From Alphaproteobacteria bacterium (GTDB lineage: Bacteria > Pseudomonadota > Alphaproteobacteria > GCA-2731375), in contig JADHTB010000028.1 of NCBI GenBank assembly GCA_016776605.1, forward strand, positions 1 through 47,293: 47,293 nucleotides of DNA. The letters are read 5' to 3'. The translations under genes and the position numbers were made by a program. The notes below the pieces were generated by a model. It was given only the letters and a program-made list of their open reading frames with translations, had not been told where the DNA came from and did not search any database. Positions 26,999-35,680 of the stretch are shown in pieces; within the stretch, counting starts at the first letter, position 1; the number at the start of each line of letters is the position of its first letter.

Positions 26999-27217
26999 GT
27001 CCAGGCCAAAGCCTTTGAATTTGTTACGGAACTTGGCAACGCGGCCAGTATCCAGCAGACGCTGCGGCCCGCCGGTCCAGGCTGGGTGCGTGCTGGGATC
27101 TACATCCAACCGCAGGACGGCACCGGGTTCGCCATAGGTCGAACGGGTGGTAAATTCCTGCCCATCGGTCAGAACCACGGTAATTTCATGGTAATCGGGG
27201 TGGATATCTTTTTTCAT
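26996..27217 (-). CDS. rpmE: 50S ribosomal protein L31
   Basis: The 73-residue protein starts [10 protein letters not shown] and has F-T-T-R-S-T-Y-G and H-P-A-W-T-G, the L31 signature. It lacks the zinc-binding cysteines found in the zinc form of L31, as is usual for alphaproteobacteria. A longer open frame upstream is rejected because the conserved N-terminus starts here and an AGCAGC-type purine-rich site precedes it. It is divergent from the ABC exporter. Confidence 0.95.
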   Translation of the reverse strand: MKKDIHPDYHEITVVLTDGQEFTTRSTYGEPGAVLRLDVDPSTHPAWTGGPQRLLDTGRVAKFRNKFKGFGLD

Positions 27218-27244
27218 TTTGCTGCTCCGTGAATTGCCGGGGGT

Positions 27245-27272
27245 GTATAACCAAACCATGGGCCCGACGCAA
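27245..27272 (-). promoter_or_regulatory. Candidate promoter of rpmE
   Basis: On the minus strand TTGCGT (27272-27267) and TTATAC (27250-27245) are 16 bp apart and lie about 30 bp before the rpmE start. The -10 hexamer is close to consensus. Confidence 0.4.
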
Positions 27273-27431
27273 GCGTCGGCTTGTCGCGCCGGATGTTGTG
27301 CCGGTCGAACACAGTTGCTATACCCCAGCCGTGGCCGCGCGCTGCTGTGCCTGGATCGCAAATATCGCTTAGCCATCTCCAGCCGGGCACTACGCCCAAA
27401 ATTTAATATTCCGGGCGAAGGACATTGCGGA

Positions 27432-29219
27432 TTGCGTAACACCAGCCCCGATAGCGATCGAAACGAACGTCGTAGCGTTGGCCATCTGGGCCGTATTCTA
27501 CCATTCATCGCACCATATAAATGGAAGGCCGCGGGCGCCGGCGTGGCGCTGGTAGCCGCAGCCGGTTCGGTCCTGGCCATAGGCCAGGCCATCCGCCGCG
27601 TTATCGACCATGGTTTCGGCGGCGAACAGGCCCTGATTGATCAATATTTTCTTGCCCTGCTAGGTGTCGTCGCCGTATTGGCGGCCGCCACCTTTGCCCG
27701 ATATTACCTGGTAACCTGGCTGGGCGAACGCATCATCGCCGATCTTCGCGCCGCCGTGTACAACCACGTCGTCGGCTTGAGCCCGAGATTTTTCGAAACC
27801 ATGCGCACCGGCGAAGTCCTCTCGCGGCTGACCGCCGATACCACCTTGATACAGACGGTTATCGGCTCCACCGCTTCGGTCGCCCTGCGCAACGTATTGA
27901 TGTTCCTGGGTGGCAGCGTCCTGTTGGTGGTTTCCAGCCCCAAGCTGACCGGCCTGGTCTTTGCCCTGTTGCCGGTGGTCATCCTGCCGATCATGATTTT
28001 CGGCCGCCGGGTGCGGCGCCTGTCCCGTGACAGCCAGGACCGGATTGCGGATATCTCCAGCTATGCCGAGGAAAGCATCGCCGCGATCCAGGTCGTGCAG
28101 GCGTTTTGCCACGAGGCAATCGATCGCCTGCGCTTTGGCAAGATCACGGATGAAGCATTCGCTGTCGCCGTACATCGGACCAGAGCCAGGGCCTGGTTGA
28201 CCGCCCTTGTCATGCTGTTGATCTTTGGTGCGGTTGATGCGGTGGTATGGATTGGCGCCAAGGATGTCATCGCGGGCGAGATGACCGGCGGTCAGTTGGC
28301 CGCCTTTGTCTTTTACGCCATCATCGTGGCCGGCGCCTTGGGCGCCCTGTCGGAAGTTTATGGCGAATTGCAGCGGGCCGCCGGCGCCGCGGAACGCCTG
28401 ATGGAGTTGCTGGAGGTTGAGCCGGGCATCACCGTGGCAGCCCAGCCAACGCCATTACCGGCCATAAGTGGGGCGGCGGGCGTTGGCGCCGTAAGTTTTC
28501 GCGATGTCACTTTTCACTATCCCTCCCGTCCCGAACTGCCCGCCTTACAGAATTTCAATCTACAGGTGGCGCCGGGGGAAACCGTGGCCCTGGTCGGACC
28601 GTCGGGCGCCGGCAAGACCACGGTCTTTCAATTGCTGCTGCGGTTTTATGATCCACAGGCCGGCCAGGTGCTATTGGATGGGGTGGATCTGCGTCAGGCC
28701 GATCCATCATTGGCGCGGGCCCGGATTGGCCTGGTGCCGCAGGACCCGGTGATATTTGCCGCCAGTGCGCGGGAAAATATTCTTTACGCCCGGCCCGACG
28801 CCAGCGCAGCGGAGCTTTATGCCGCTGCCGATGCGGCCAATGTGACAGCCTTCATCCAGGCTTTACCGGATGGCTTCGATACCTATTTGGGTCAACGCGG
28901 TGTGCGCCTGTCAGGCGGTCAGCGCCAACGTCTGTCCCTGGCGCGGGCGATCCTGGCCGAACGTCCCATTCTGCTGCTTGATGAGGCGACATCTTCATTG
29001 GATGCCGAGTCCGAGCGGGCGGTGCAGAGCGCCCTGGAAACCCTGATGGCGGAAAGAACCACCATCGTCATCGCCCATCGCCTGGCGACCGTGCTGAAGG
29101 CCGACCGCATCATTGTGATGGACCAGGGCACCGTGGTGGAAACGGGCCGCCACGAAGAACTGGTCAAACGCGGCGGCCTATACGCCCGCTATGCCGCCCT
29201 GCAATTCGATACCCATTAG
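27432..29219 (+). CDS. ABC exporter, fused permease and ATPase (MsbA-like subfamily B)
   Basis: The 595-residue half-transporter has six membrane segments (about 20-310) and a C-terminal ATPase: Walker [10 protein letters not shown] near 389, signature L-S-G-G-Q near 493, Walker [10 protein letters not shown] and the switch His in I-A-H-R-L. It should dimerise in the inner membrane and export a lipid or drug-like compound. No ATG exists near the conserved start; I chose TTG 27432 because GAAGGA lies 9 bases upstream. The TAG stop is the start of a short CTAG-repeat remnant, and the gene converges with the MotB-like gene. Confidence 0.87.
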   Translation: MRNTSPDSDRNERRSVGHLGRILPFIAPYKWKAAGAGVALVAAAGSVLAIGQAIRRVIDHGFGGEQALIDQYFLALLGVVAVLAAATFARYYLVTWLGERIIADLRAAVYNHVVGLSPRFFETMRTGEVLSRLTADTTLIQTVIGSTASVALRNVLMFLGGSVLLVVSSPKLTGLVFALLPVVILPIMIFGRRVRRLSRDSQDRIADISSYAEESIAAIQVVQAFCHEAIDRLRFGKITDEAFAVAVHRTRARAWLTALVMLLIFGAVDAVVWIGAKDVIAGEMTGGQLAAFVFYAIIVAGALGALSEVYGELQRAAGAAERLMELLEVEPGITVAAQPTPLPAISGAAGVGAVSFRDVTFHYPSRPELPALQNFNLQVAPGETVALVGPSGAGKTTVFQLLLRFYDPQAGQVLLDGVDLRQADPSLARARIGLVPQDPVIFAASARENILYARPDASAAELYAAADAANVTAFIQALPDGFDTYLGQRGVRLSGGQRQRLSLARAILAERPILLLDEATSSLDAESERAVQSALETLMAERTTIVIAHRLATVLKADRIIVMDQGTVVETGRHEELVKRGGLYARYAALQFDTH

Positions 29220-29240
29220 AGCAGTTCCGGGCTAATCGGC
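29216..29240. repeat. Short remnant of a CTAG repeat
   Basis: TTAGAGCAGTTCCGGGCTAAT resembles the left end of copy A (CTAGAGCAATTCCGAATTAAT). It carries the stop codon of the ABC exporter and lies between convergent genes. Confidence 0.5.
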
Positions 29241-29262
29241 GGGCGCGCAATCGCCAACGGTG

Positions 29263-30582
29263 TCAACGCTGGGTCAGTTTAAATTCAATGCGGCGGTTGC
29301 GGCGGTTGGCTATTTCACCGACCCGGGGATCCAGGGGTTGAAATTCGCCGAAGCCGGTGGCGGCCAGTCGCGCCGGAGCGACCCCCTGTTCCACCATATA
29401 TTTCACCACCGCAATGGCCCTTGCCGACGATAATTCCCAATTCGAGGGGAATGCCGCCGTGGCGATGGGCACGCCGTCCGTATGGCCATCAACCCGTAAC
29501 ACCCAGTTAATCTCGGGCGGAATTTGCTGGGAAATCTGAACCAGGGTTGCCGCGATCTGGGCGATCTGACCCCGTCCGTCAGGCGCCAATAGGGCCGAGC
29601 CGGAGGCAAACAGCACCTCTGACTGGAAGACAAAACGGTCACCCACAATACGAATACCGCTCCGCTTTCCCAAAACTTCCCGCAGCCTGCCAAAAAATTC
29701 CGACCGGTAGCGGGTCAATTCCTCCACCTTGCTGGCCAGAGCGCGGTTCAGGCGGCGGCCGAGATCGGTAATTGTCGCCTCATCCTCGCGGTCCTTGGCC
29801 TCGGAAGCTTGCAACACCGTATTCAGGCGCTGGATTTCCCGGCGCAAGGCGGCGATCTGTTGGTTCAGCAGACCCACCTGCGACTTTTGACCCTGGCTTA
29901 GTGATTTTTCCGCCTTATAGTCCGTGTCCAATTTCGTGTAGAGGTCGAGCAATTCAGACAATCTAATTTTTCGCTCTTCAATTTCACGCTGGGCCAGCAA
30001 TGTGCGCTCCTGCTCGCTGGCCAATTCCGCCTGTAACGCCTTGCTGCGGTCGCGCAGGGTGCCAAGTTCGGCCTCGCGGGATTGCAGGCTTTGAGAAAGT
30101 TTGCTGACCTGCGTCTCCAGCACACCGCGCAACTTACGCAAAGCCTCTACATCCCGGCGCAGACTTTCCAATTCCAGCAAGTGGCGCTGGCTCACCTCGC
30201 GGCTGACCTGTTCCCGCGTTTGCGCCGCGGCCAATGCCTGTTCCGCCTGTTCAGCCCGATTTTCCGTCTGACGCAACCGCACCTGCAATTGATCACGATC
30301 CGCCACCGTGGTCTGTAATGAGGACGACAACTGGGCAATGTTCAGCCGCAAGTCCACATTCGCCTGGCGTTCCAAGTCCAGCAAATTAGCCAGTTCATTG
30401 ACTTGCCGGTTCAACCGGTCCAGAGCCTCGTCCTTGCCCGAGATCGCCTGGGTCAACAACACCTGGGCCAGGACGAAGACCACCAGCAAAAAGATAATAA
30501 CCAGCAGCATCGTGGCCAAGGCATCGACAAAGCCGGGCCAGATATTGGCCGCGCCACCGTTATTATTGCGTCGTCTGGCCAT
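29263..30582 (-). CDS. MotB-like protein: membrane helix, coiled coil, OmpA-type peptidoglycan-binding domain
   Basis: The 439-residue protein has one membrane helix near 15-45 (W-P-G-F-V-D-A-L-A-T-M-L-L) with a conserved Asp at 20, like the proton-carrying Asp of MotB. A long coiled coil (about 45-290) and an OmpA/MotB domain (about 300-437: V-D-G-H-T-D, N-W-E-L-S, R-R-N-R-R-I-E-F) follow. With the MotA-like protein upstream it probably forms an ion-driven machine that grips peptidoglycan. It is not flagellar by context. The pair lies in a block with efp, an inositol phosphatase and rpmE that I recall as common in alphaproteobacteria. Confidence 0.87.
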   Translation of the reverse strand: MARRRNNNGGAANIWPGFVDALATMLLVIIFLLVVFVLAQVLLTQAISGKDEALDRLNRQVNELANLLDLERQANVDLRLNIAQLSSSLQTTVADRDQLQVRLRQTENRAEQAEQALAAAQTREQVSREVSQRHLLELESLRRDVEALRKLRGVLETQVSKLSQSLQSREAELGTLRDRSKALQAELASEQERTLLAQREIEERKIRLSELLDLYTKLDTDYKAEKSLSQGQKSQVGLLNQQIAALRREIQRLNTVLQASEAKDREDEATITDLGRRLNRALASKVEELTRYRSEFFGRLREVLGKRSGIRIVGDRFVFQSEVLFASGSALLAPDGRGQIAQIAATLVQISQQIPPEINWVLRVDGHTDGVPIATAAFPSNWELSSARAIAVVKYMVEQGVAPARLAATGFGEFQPLDPRVGEIANRRNRRIEFKLTQR

Positions 30583-30628
30583 GGCGGTTTTCAGGCCCTA
30601 GCCGGCGTTGTCGCCCACCGGTCATTGG

Positions 30629-31768
30629 TCATCGGTCTTCCGCAAGAGCGGCAATCGTGCGGGCCAACAACTTGATCTCGCTGCGTAATTCCGCGACTGT
30701 CTGATTGCGGCCCGCGCTCATCTCTTCCAACAGACGCATGACATAGACATCCAGGTTGCGCAAATGGGACCGGCTGGCTTCATCAAGGCCCAGTTCCTGC
30801 CCCTCCAAAAGGTTGTTCAAGTTTTGCAGGACCGGACGGATTTCCACCTGATTTTCGGCCAGCTTGACCATCAGGCCCTGTTCCGCCTTCATCTGATCGG
30901 TCAGGATCGATAATTTATCCGCCAATGCCATCAAGGTATTTTGCGCCGAACCCCGGCCATCTTCCGAACGGGCGATGGTGCGTTGCAGACTTTCCAGACT
31001 ATCGGCGGTCTGCTCCAACAGCGCCTGGACATACGCCGGCACCGATTGATCGCCCTCGCCAAGACCACCTCCACTGGATAGGCGCGTATAGCTGGAGAGC
31101 CATTCTTCCAGATCATTGTAAAAACGATTCTGTGCATGGCTGGCCTGCAATTCCATAAAACCAAGCACCAGACTGCCGGCCAGACCGAAGAGAGAGGATG
31201 AAAAGGCAATCGACATGCCGTTCAACGGCGATTGCAGGCCTTCCTTCAAGTCCGAAAAAACGCTGGCGAAATCCCCCGCCGCGATGGAGAGGCTGCCAAT
31301 GGTCTTGCCCACGGCACCGACCGTCTCCAACAAGCCCCAGAAGGTGCCAAGCAGGCCCAGAAAGATCAGCAATCCGATCAGATAGCGCGACATATCCCGG
31401 CTTTCATCCAGCCGGGAATGGATGGAATCCAGCATCGAGCGCACGGACAATGCCGACAGGGACATCCGCCCACTGCTGCGGTCCCCCAACATGGTCGCCA
31501 TGGGTGCCAGAAGGACGGGGTCCCGTTGCACGGACAATCCGGTATCCGCGCGGCGAAAAACTTCGACCCATTCCACCTCTGGCCGCAGCATCAAGACCTG
31601 TCGAAAGGCATAGCCGATGCCGAAGGCCAAAGTCGCCAGGATCAGGCCGTTCAGCACGACGTTGGCCTGGAACGCGCGAACCAGCGGCAGATACAACAAC
31701 ACAGCGGCAACGGCGACCAGGGCCAGGAATATCAGCATACGAACCAAATAGCGGTCAGGCCGGGTCAT
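30629..31768 (-). CDS. MotA/TolQ/ExbB-like membrane channel protein
   Basis: The 379-residue protein has two hydrophobic helices at the start (about 10-28, 35-53) and two more in the MotA/TolQ/ExbB domain (about 140-220: G-L-L-G-T-F-W-G-L-L, then G-M-S-I-A-F-S-S-S-L-F-G-L-A-G). The C-terminal 150 residues are helical and probably cytosolic. It is the presumed ion channel partner of the MotB-like protein, whose gene starts 46 bp downstream. The long cytosolic tail of ZorA is absent, and no other defence genes are present. Confidence 0.87.
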   Translation of the reverse strand: MTRPDRYLVRMLIFLALVAVAAVLLYLPLVRAFQANVVLNGLILATLAFGIGYAFRQVLMLRPEVEWVEVFRRADTGLSVQRDPVLLAPMATMLGDRSSGRMSLSALSVRSMLDSIHSRLDESRDMSRYLIGLLIFLGLLGTFWGLLETVGAVGKTIGSLSIAAGDFASVFSDLKEGLQSPLNGMSIAFSSSLFGLAGSLVLGFMELQASHAQNRFYNDLEEWLSSYTRLSSGGGLGEGDQSVPAYVQALLEQTADSLESLQRTIARSEDGRGSAQNTLMALADKLSILTDQMKAEQGLMVKLAENQVEIRPVLQNLNNLLEGQELGLDEASRSHLRNLDVYVMRLLEEMSAGRNQTVAELRSEIKLLARTIAALAEDR

Positions 31769-31929
31769 AACACCGCCCCATCCGCAGGCCCATACGCAGC
31801 CCCAGCCTTTGCCCCATCCCTTGCCATGGAATACGCAATTCCGCCCGTATCATTCGACACCCTCGCGCGCCGCCCTATTCAACGTCCCGCCTTGACCGGC
31901 GCAAGGCAGCGCCAGAACAGGCGAGCCGT

Positions 31930-32024
31930 TTGCAATTAATTGCATTCGCTCACGCGGCTTAAGTGATTGGTTCAATTGCTCTTCCTTAAAGAATCTGAGC
32001 ACATTTGAAGCACATGCGTTCTAG
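31930..32024. repeat. Intergenic CTAG repeat, copy E (left end eroded)
   Basis: From TGCAATTAATTGCATTCG to the final CTAG it follows copies B1 and D, including CTTAAGTGATTGGTTCAA and TCTGAGCACATTT. The starting TAGAGC is lost. The last CTAG supplies the stop codon of the proline-rich OmpA-like gene. It lies between two genes of the same strand. Confidence 0.75.
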
Positions 32025-33337
32025 CGCCCAAGTAGCACAATATCCACCCGGTCCGGCGCGCCGCCATCCCGGGAAATGCCCAGGGCGCGCACATCGATGC
32101 GCGTGCTGCGCAGACCGTTCTCGATCAAAAATGAACGCACGGCCAAGGCTCGGGACAACGATAACCGCCGCGCCTTGGACGTATCGTTCCCATTACCCGC
32201 CGCGTAAGCCTTCAATTGCAGGCGCGCCTCGGTCTGCGCCACCTTGTTCGCCATGGCCTTCAAGCGGTCTTCATCGTCACCGGTCAAAACAGAACTGCCA
32301 TCGCGAAAGCGAAGCTGCAACAGACTATCACCCGACGGCGTAAGGGCTGCGAGACGTTGCCGGTTTTTCGTTATCGGCGCCTTGGGACGGGGGGCCACGG
32401 CGGCATTGTTGGTGTTGGTGGCTTTATCCGCTTTTCGCATAATGGTCGGCGGCGGTGGCGGCGGTGGAGGGGCTGCGATTTTGGCTGTGGATCGCCTCCG
32501 CGTTGGCGTTGCAAGGCTGGGGGCCTTTGGCAGCGCCGCCGTGGGCATGGGCGCCTTGGGCGCGACTGATATGGGCGCCTTGGGCGCGACTGATATGGGC
32601 GCCTTGGGCGCGACGGGCATGGGCCGGGGCGCGATTGCCCTTGGCGCCGTGGCGGCAGGAGCCATGACCGGTGGCGGCGGCGGCGTTTTGGCTATCACGA
32701 CGGGAGGCGGTGGCGGCGGTGTCGTTTTGGCCTTCATAACCGGAGGCGGTGGCGGCGGCGCAAGACGCGCCAACTTGGCGGGGCTCTTTTTTACAGCCGC
32801 CGCCGGCGGAGCAGGTGGCGCAGCCAGACGCCCGCCCGTTGCCCTCGTCACCGTGCGCAATGGAACCGCGGGCATTTTGGCCACGGGCCGCGCCTTCATG
32901 GCAACAGTGGGTGTTACCGGGGGCGTTGCGGCGGGTGCGACCAGGGCGACGACTGGCGCCATGGGCCGCACGGGCGCCGGCCTCGGCGCTCTAAGGGTAA
33001 TTCGGCGCACGGGCGGGGTCAGCTTCAGATTTGGAATTCGCAGCCTGCGATCACCCAGACGGCGAGCCAAGTCAGACTGCAAAGCCGGAATTGGCGCGAC
33101 GGAAGATTCGGACGGGCCGCCATAAATGGCACTGAGATTAATCGTAATCCCCGGCGTTCCCTGGCCCCCGATAAAAACCGTCTGTTGTGCCAGGGCCGTT
33201 TGAGCGCCCAGTACAGTCAAGAATACCGCCAAAAATGGCAAACGACGGCGCGGCATCAGAAAAGGCCGCAAGCTTTGAACGAGACCGCGGCGTAGTCCGG
33301 CAAGGGGGCTGTGGATTGGGTCAATGTTTGCTTTCAT
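32021..33337 (-). CDS. Secreted proline/alanine-rich protein with C-terminal OmpA-like domain
   Basis: The 438-residue protein has a signal peptide ending A-L-A near residue 50, preceded by an unusually long basic N-region; an in-frame ATG at 33256 would give a normal signal. The middle (about 110-330) is low-complexity Pro/Ala/Lys with runs of six to eight prolines and a perfect 8-residue repeat. The last 100 residues form an OmpA-type domain (L-R-F-R-D-G-S-S-V-L, then S-L-S-R-A-L-A-V-R-S-F-L). A flexible arm across the periplasm that binds peptidoglycan or an envelope partner is likely. It lies upstream of the MotA/MotB-like pair on the same strand. Confidence 0.82.
   Translation of the reverse strand: MKANIDPIHSPLAGLRRGLVQSLRPFLMPRRRLPFLAVFLTVLGAQTALAQQTVFIGGQGTPGITINLSAIYGGPSESSVAPIPALQSDLARRLGDRRLRIPNLKLTPPVRRITLRAPRPAPVRPMAPVVALVAPAATPPVTPTVAMKARPVAKMPAVPLRTVTRATGGRLAAPPAPPAAAVKKSPAKLARLAPPPPPPVMKAKTTPPPPPPVVIAKTPPPPPVMAPAATAPRAIAPRPMPVAPKAPISVAPKAPISVAPKAPMPTAALPKAPSLATPTRRRSTAKIAAPPPPPPPPTIMRKADKATNTNNAAVAPRPKAPITKNRQRLAALTPSGDSLLQLRFRDGSSVLTGDDEDRLKAMANKVAQTEARLQLKAYAAGNGNDTSKARRLSLSRALAVRSFLIENGLRSTRIDVRALGISRDGGAPDRVDIVLLGR
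32547..32618. repeat. Three tandem 24-bp units inside the proline-rich gene
   Basis: Units 32547-32570 and 32571-32594 are identical; 32595-32618 differs by a few bases at the end. On the minus strand they encode V-A-P-K-A-P-I-S repeats. Such a tract can change in copy number by replication slippage without breaking the frame. Confidence 0.85.
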
Positions 33338-33630
33338 GAGGCTTTCGCGGCTGCTTCTCGCGGCTAAAATTAACCCGCACCAAACCATCTGGCTGGCAAT
33401 GGCTTCGGGCCGGTGCAATGCGGCTCCAACCCGCAATACGTTGGTCCGGCACGATAGACCAGAGCGCGGGTCTGGGCAACGGATTAGCGCATTGCCGCCG
33501 CCAGCGCGACAGGCCTTTACCCCCATCGCCTGTATAGAAAGCACAATCTTGGCGAAAATATGGCGGCATCGGGGCGGGCGCCGCGTTTTGAAGAGCGCCG
33601 CCGGGTTACCCGCGCCCCTATTGCGTGCGG

Positions 33631-34434
33631 TTATTCTGCGCGGCGGGAATGACGAATCAGGCGCAGCATGCGGCTGTGGATCGCCTCGTTGGCGACCAGG
33701 ACATCGCCAGCGTACAACGGATTGCCGCCGCCATCGGTGCGGCTGACCGTGGCGCCAGCTTCCCGCGCCAGCAGCAATCCGGCGGCAATATCCCATGGCG
33801 CCAGGCCCGTATCCCAAAAGCCATCGAAACGTCCCGCCGCCACATAAGCCAGATCCAGCGAGGCCGCGCCCAGGCATCTGATGCCGCCGCACTCGGCCAT
33901 CACCGCGCCCAGTTCCGCCAGATAGCCCGTAGTGTCGGGACTGCCCATATGCGGCATGCCGGTGCCGATGACCGTATCGCCCATGTGCCGGCGCGTGGCC
34001 ACCCGCAGGCGGCGGTCATTCAGATAGGCGCCCTGGCCCTTCTCGGCCCAAAACATTTCGTCCGAGACCGGCGCATAAACCAGCCCGGCCGTCACTTCGC
34101 CGGCCTCTTCCAAGGCAATGGAGATGCTGAACACCGGGGTGCCATGCATGAAATTCATCGTGCCATCGATGGGATCAATGATCCAACGCCGGGTCTCATC
34201 CTGCCCCACGATATCTTTGCCTTCCTCGGTCAGGAAGCCAAAGTTTGGGCGGGCCTGTTGCAGGGCATCGCGTAGTTTTTCGTCGGTGCGCACATCGGCG
34301 GCCGTGACGAAATCGCCCGGCCCCTTGCGCGAAACCTGTAAATTTTCCACCTCACCGAAATCCCGCACCAGACGGCGCGAGACTTTGCGCGCCGCCAACT
34401 GCATCACATTCATCAATGGAGATGTCCTGGACAT
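33631..34434 (-). CDS. suhB: Inositol monophosphatase family protein (SuhB-like)
   Basis: The 267-residue enzyme has all three family motifs: the metal site E-E-G-K at about 70-73, W-I-I-D-P-I-D-G-T-M-N-F at about 84-95, and the closing G-L-A-P-W-D-I-A-A-G near 210-219. It dephosphorylates myo-inositol 1-phosphate or a related sugar phosphate in a magnesium-dependent way; some members also act in RNA processing or on nucleotide phosphates. It lies 55 bp downstream of efp on the same strand and 293 bp before the OmpA-like gene, a gap in which I see no gene. Confidence 0.9.
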   Translation of the reverse strand: MSRTSPLMNVMQLAARKVSRRLVRDFGEVENLQVSRKGPGDFVTAADVRTDEKLRDALQQARPNFGFLTEEGKDIVGQDETRRWIIDPIDGTMNFMHGTPVFSISIALEEAGEVTAGLVYAPVSDEMFWAEKGQGAYLNDRRLRVATRRHMGDTVIGTGMPHMGSPDTTGYLAELGAVMAECGGIRCLGAASLDLAYVAAGRFDGFWDTGLAPWDIAAGLLLAREAGATVSRTDGGGNPLYAGDVLVANEAIHSRMLRLIRHSRRAE

Positions 34435-34489
34435 CTATTCAGTCCTATCGGCGTTAAACGTTACTAAAAATGCGGCCGGCACTATTCGA

Positions 34490-35056
34490 TCAGCTGTCGG
34501 CCCGTTTCACATAGGCGCCATCTTCGGTACTAACAACAATCTTGTCGCCGACACCAACAAAAGGGGGCACCGAGGAGCGGATGGAATTTTCCAGCAAAGC
34601 CGGCTTATAGGACGCCGCGGCGGTCTGTCCCTTTAACACCGGCTCGGTATCCATCACTTCCATGGTCACATGCTCGGGCAGAGAGACGCCCAGCACGAGG
34701 CCTTCGTGGCTTTCAATGGTCACCGCCATGCCATCCTGTAGATAGCCGGCCTGTTCGCCCAACTGCGCCGCGCTTACTTCCACCTGTTCATAGGTCGCGC
34801 TATCCATGAAGGTATAGCTGTCGCCGTCACTGAACAGAAACTGATAGTCGTTTTGATCCAGGCGCACGCGTTCGACATTTTCCGAGGCGCGAAACCGCTC
34901 GTTCAGTTTGCTGCCGTCCCGCAGGTTTCGCAATTCCACCTGTAAGTAGGCCCCGCCCTTGCCCGGTTGGGTATGGGCGATTTTCACGGCCCGCCACAGA
35001 CCGCCTTTATGTTCGACGACGTTGCCGGGCCGAATGGCATTACCGTTAATTCTCAT
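34490..35056 (-). CDS. efp: Translation elongation factor P
   Basis: EF-P relieves ribosomes stalled at consecutive prolines. The 188-residue protein has the three-domain layout, starting [11 protein letters not shown] and with the loop lysine in Q-P-G-K-G-G-A near residue 33, the site lysylated by EpmA in many bacteria. S-Y-K-P-A and V-P-P-F-V follow in the last domain. AAGGA lies before ATG 35056. A proline-run protein (32021-33337) two genes downstream would be an obvious client. Confidence 0.95.
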   Translation of the reverse strand: MRINGNAIRPGNVVEHKGGLWRAVKIAHTQPGKGGAYLQVELRNLRDGSKLNERFRASENVERVRLDQNDYQFLFSDGDSYTFMDSATYEQVEVSAAQLGEQAGYLQDGMAVTIESHEGLVLGVSLPEHVTMEVMDTEPVLKGQTAAASYKPALLENSIRSSVPPFVGVGDKIVVSTEDGAYVKRADS

Positions 35057-35075
35057 GGCACTATCCTTATTAGGG

Positions 35076-35124
35076 AGGTTCCGCGCCGGTTGCCGCCCAT
35101 TGGTGCGGAAAGGCGGCGGAACCT
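35076..35124. repeat. Nested hairpin upstream of efp
   Basis: AGGTTCCGCGCC (35076-35087) pairs with GGC-G-GCGGAACCT (35112-35124) with one bulged base, and CCGC/GCGG pairs inside. It lies 20 bp before the efp start on the minus strand, in the shared region with ridA. It may be a leader structure of efp. Confidence 0.5.
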
Positions 35125-35263
35125 ACCAGGGCAGCCGGCCAGAAGCAACGGTGAAGCGGCGGTGAAGCGGCGCGCTGCATGGCGGCGGATTATTTCGTTT
35201 TGCCAAGGCAAATTTGCTGGGCTAGGGTCTCGGCAACAACAACCAGATTACAGGGGACAAAAA

Positions 35264-35611
35264 ATGGAAATTACCAGGCACAATCCGGGTCCACGCATGA
35301 GCCAGGCGGTGGAGCATAATGGCGTGGTCTATCTGGCTGGCCAGGTGGCCAACGATCAGAACGGTGACATCAGCGAACAAACCAGCCAGGTCCTGGCCAA
35401 GATCGATGCCCTGCTGGCAAAGGCGGGCAGCGACAAATCAAAGCTGCTGTGGGCGCAACTCTGGGTCACGGATATGCGCAACTTCGGCGCCATGAACGAG
35501 GTTTGGGACGGCTGGATTGACCCCAAAAATCCGCCTGTCCGCGCCGGCCTTTGCAGCGCGCTGGCGGCGCCCGGCTATCTGGTTGAAATCATGGTGATGG
35601 CGGCGAAGTAA
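35264..35611 (+). CDS. RidA/YjgF family protein
   Basis: RidA proteins hydrolyse reactive enamine or imine intermediates of amino acid breakdown to 2-oxo acids and ammonia. The 115-residue protein is of family length, with Y-L-A-G-Q-V-A in the first half and P-V-R-A-G-L-C near 92-98, where the conserved Arg sits. The catalytic Glu is probably in L-V-E-I. AGGGGA precedes ATG 35264. It is 69 bp upstream of a thiolase-like gene on the same strand. Confidence 0.88.
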   Translation: MEITRHNPGPRMSQAVEHNGVVYLAGQVANDQNGDISEQTSQVLAKIDALLAKAGSDKSKLLWAQLWVTDMRNFGAMNEVWDGWIDPKNPPVRAGLCSALAAPGYLVEIMVMAAK

Positions 35612-35680
35612 GCGCGGCCACCGGAAATAATACACGCTGGCCGCGCGGCAACGCCGGCCGGGGCAGAGGAGAATTGTGAC

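Noticed and set aside
29263..31768. Zorya-type defence system (ZorA/ZorB)
   Set aside because: The pair is MotA/MotB-like with an OmpA domain, but the MotA-like tail is short, no ZorC, ZorD or ZorE gene adjoins, and the setting (efp, inositol phosphatase, rpmE, ABC exporter) is housekeeping.
31201..31930. Plus-strand frames opposite the MotA-like gene
   Set aside because: They are antisense to a well-supported membrane protein and rich in random Arg, Pro and Gln.
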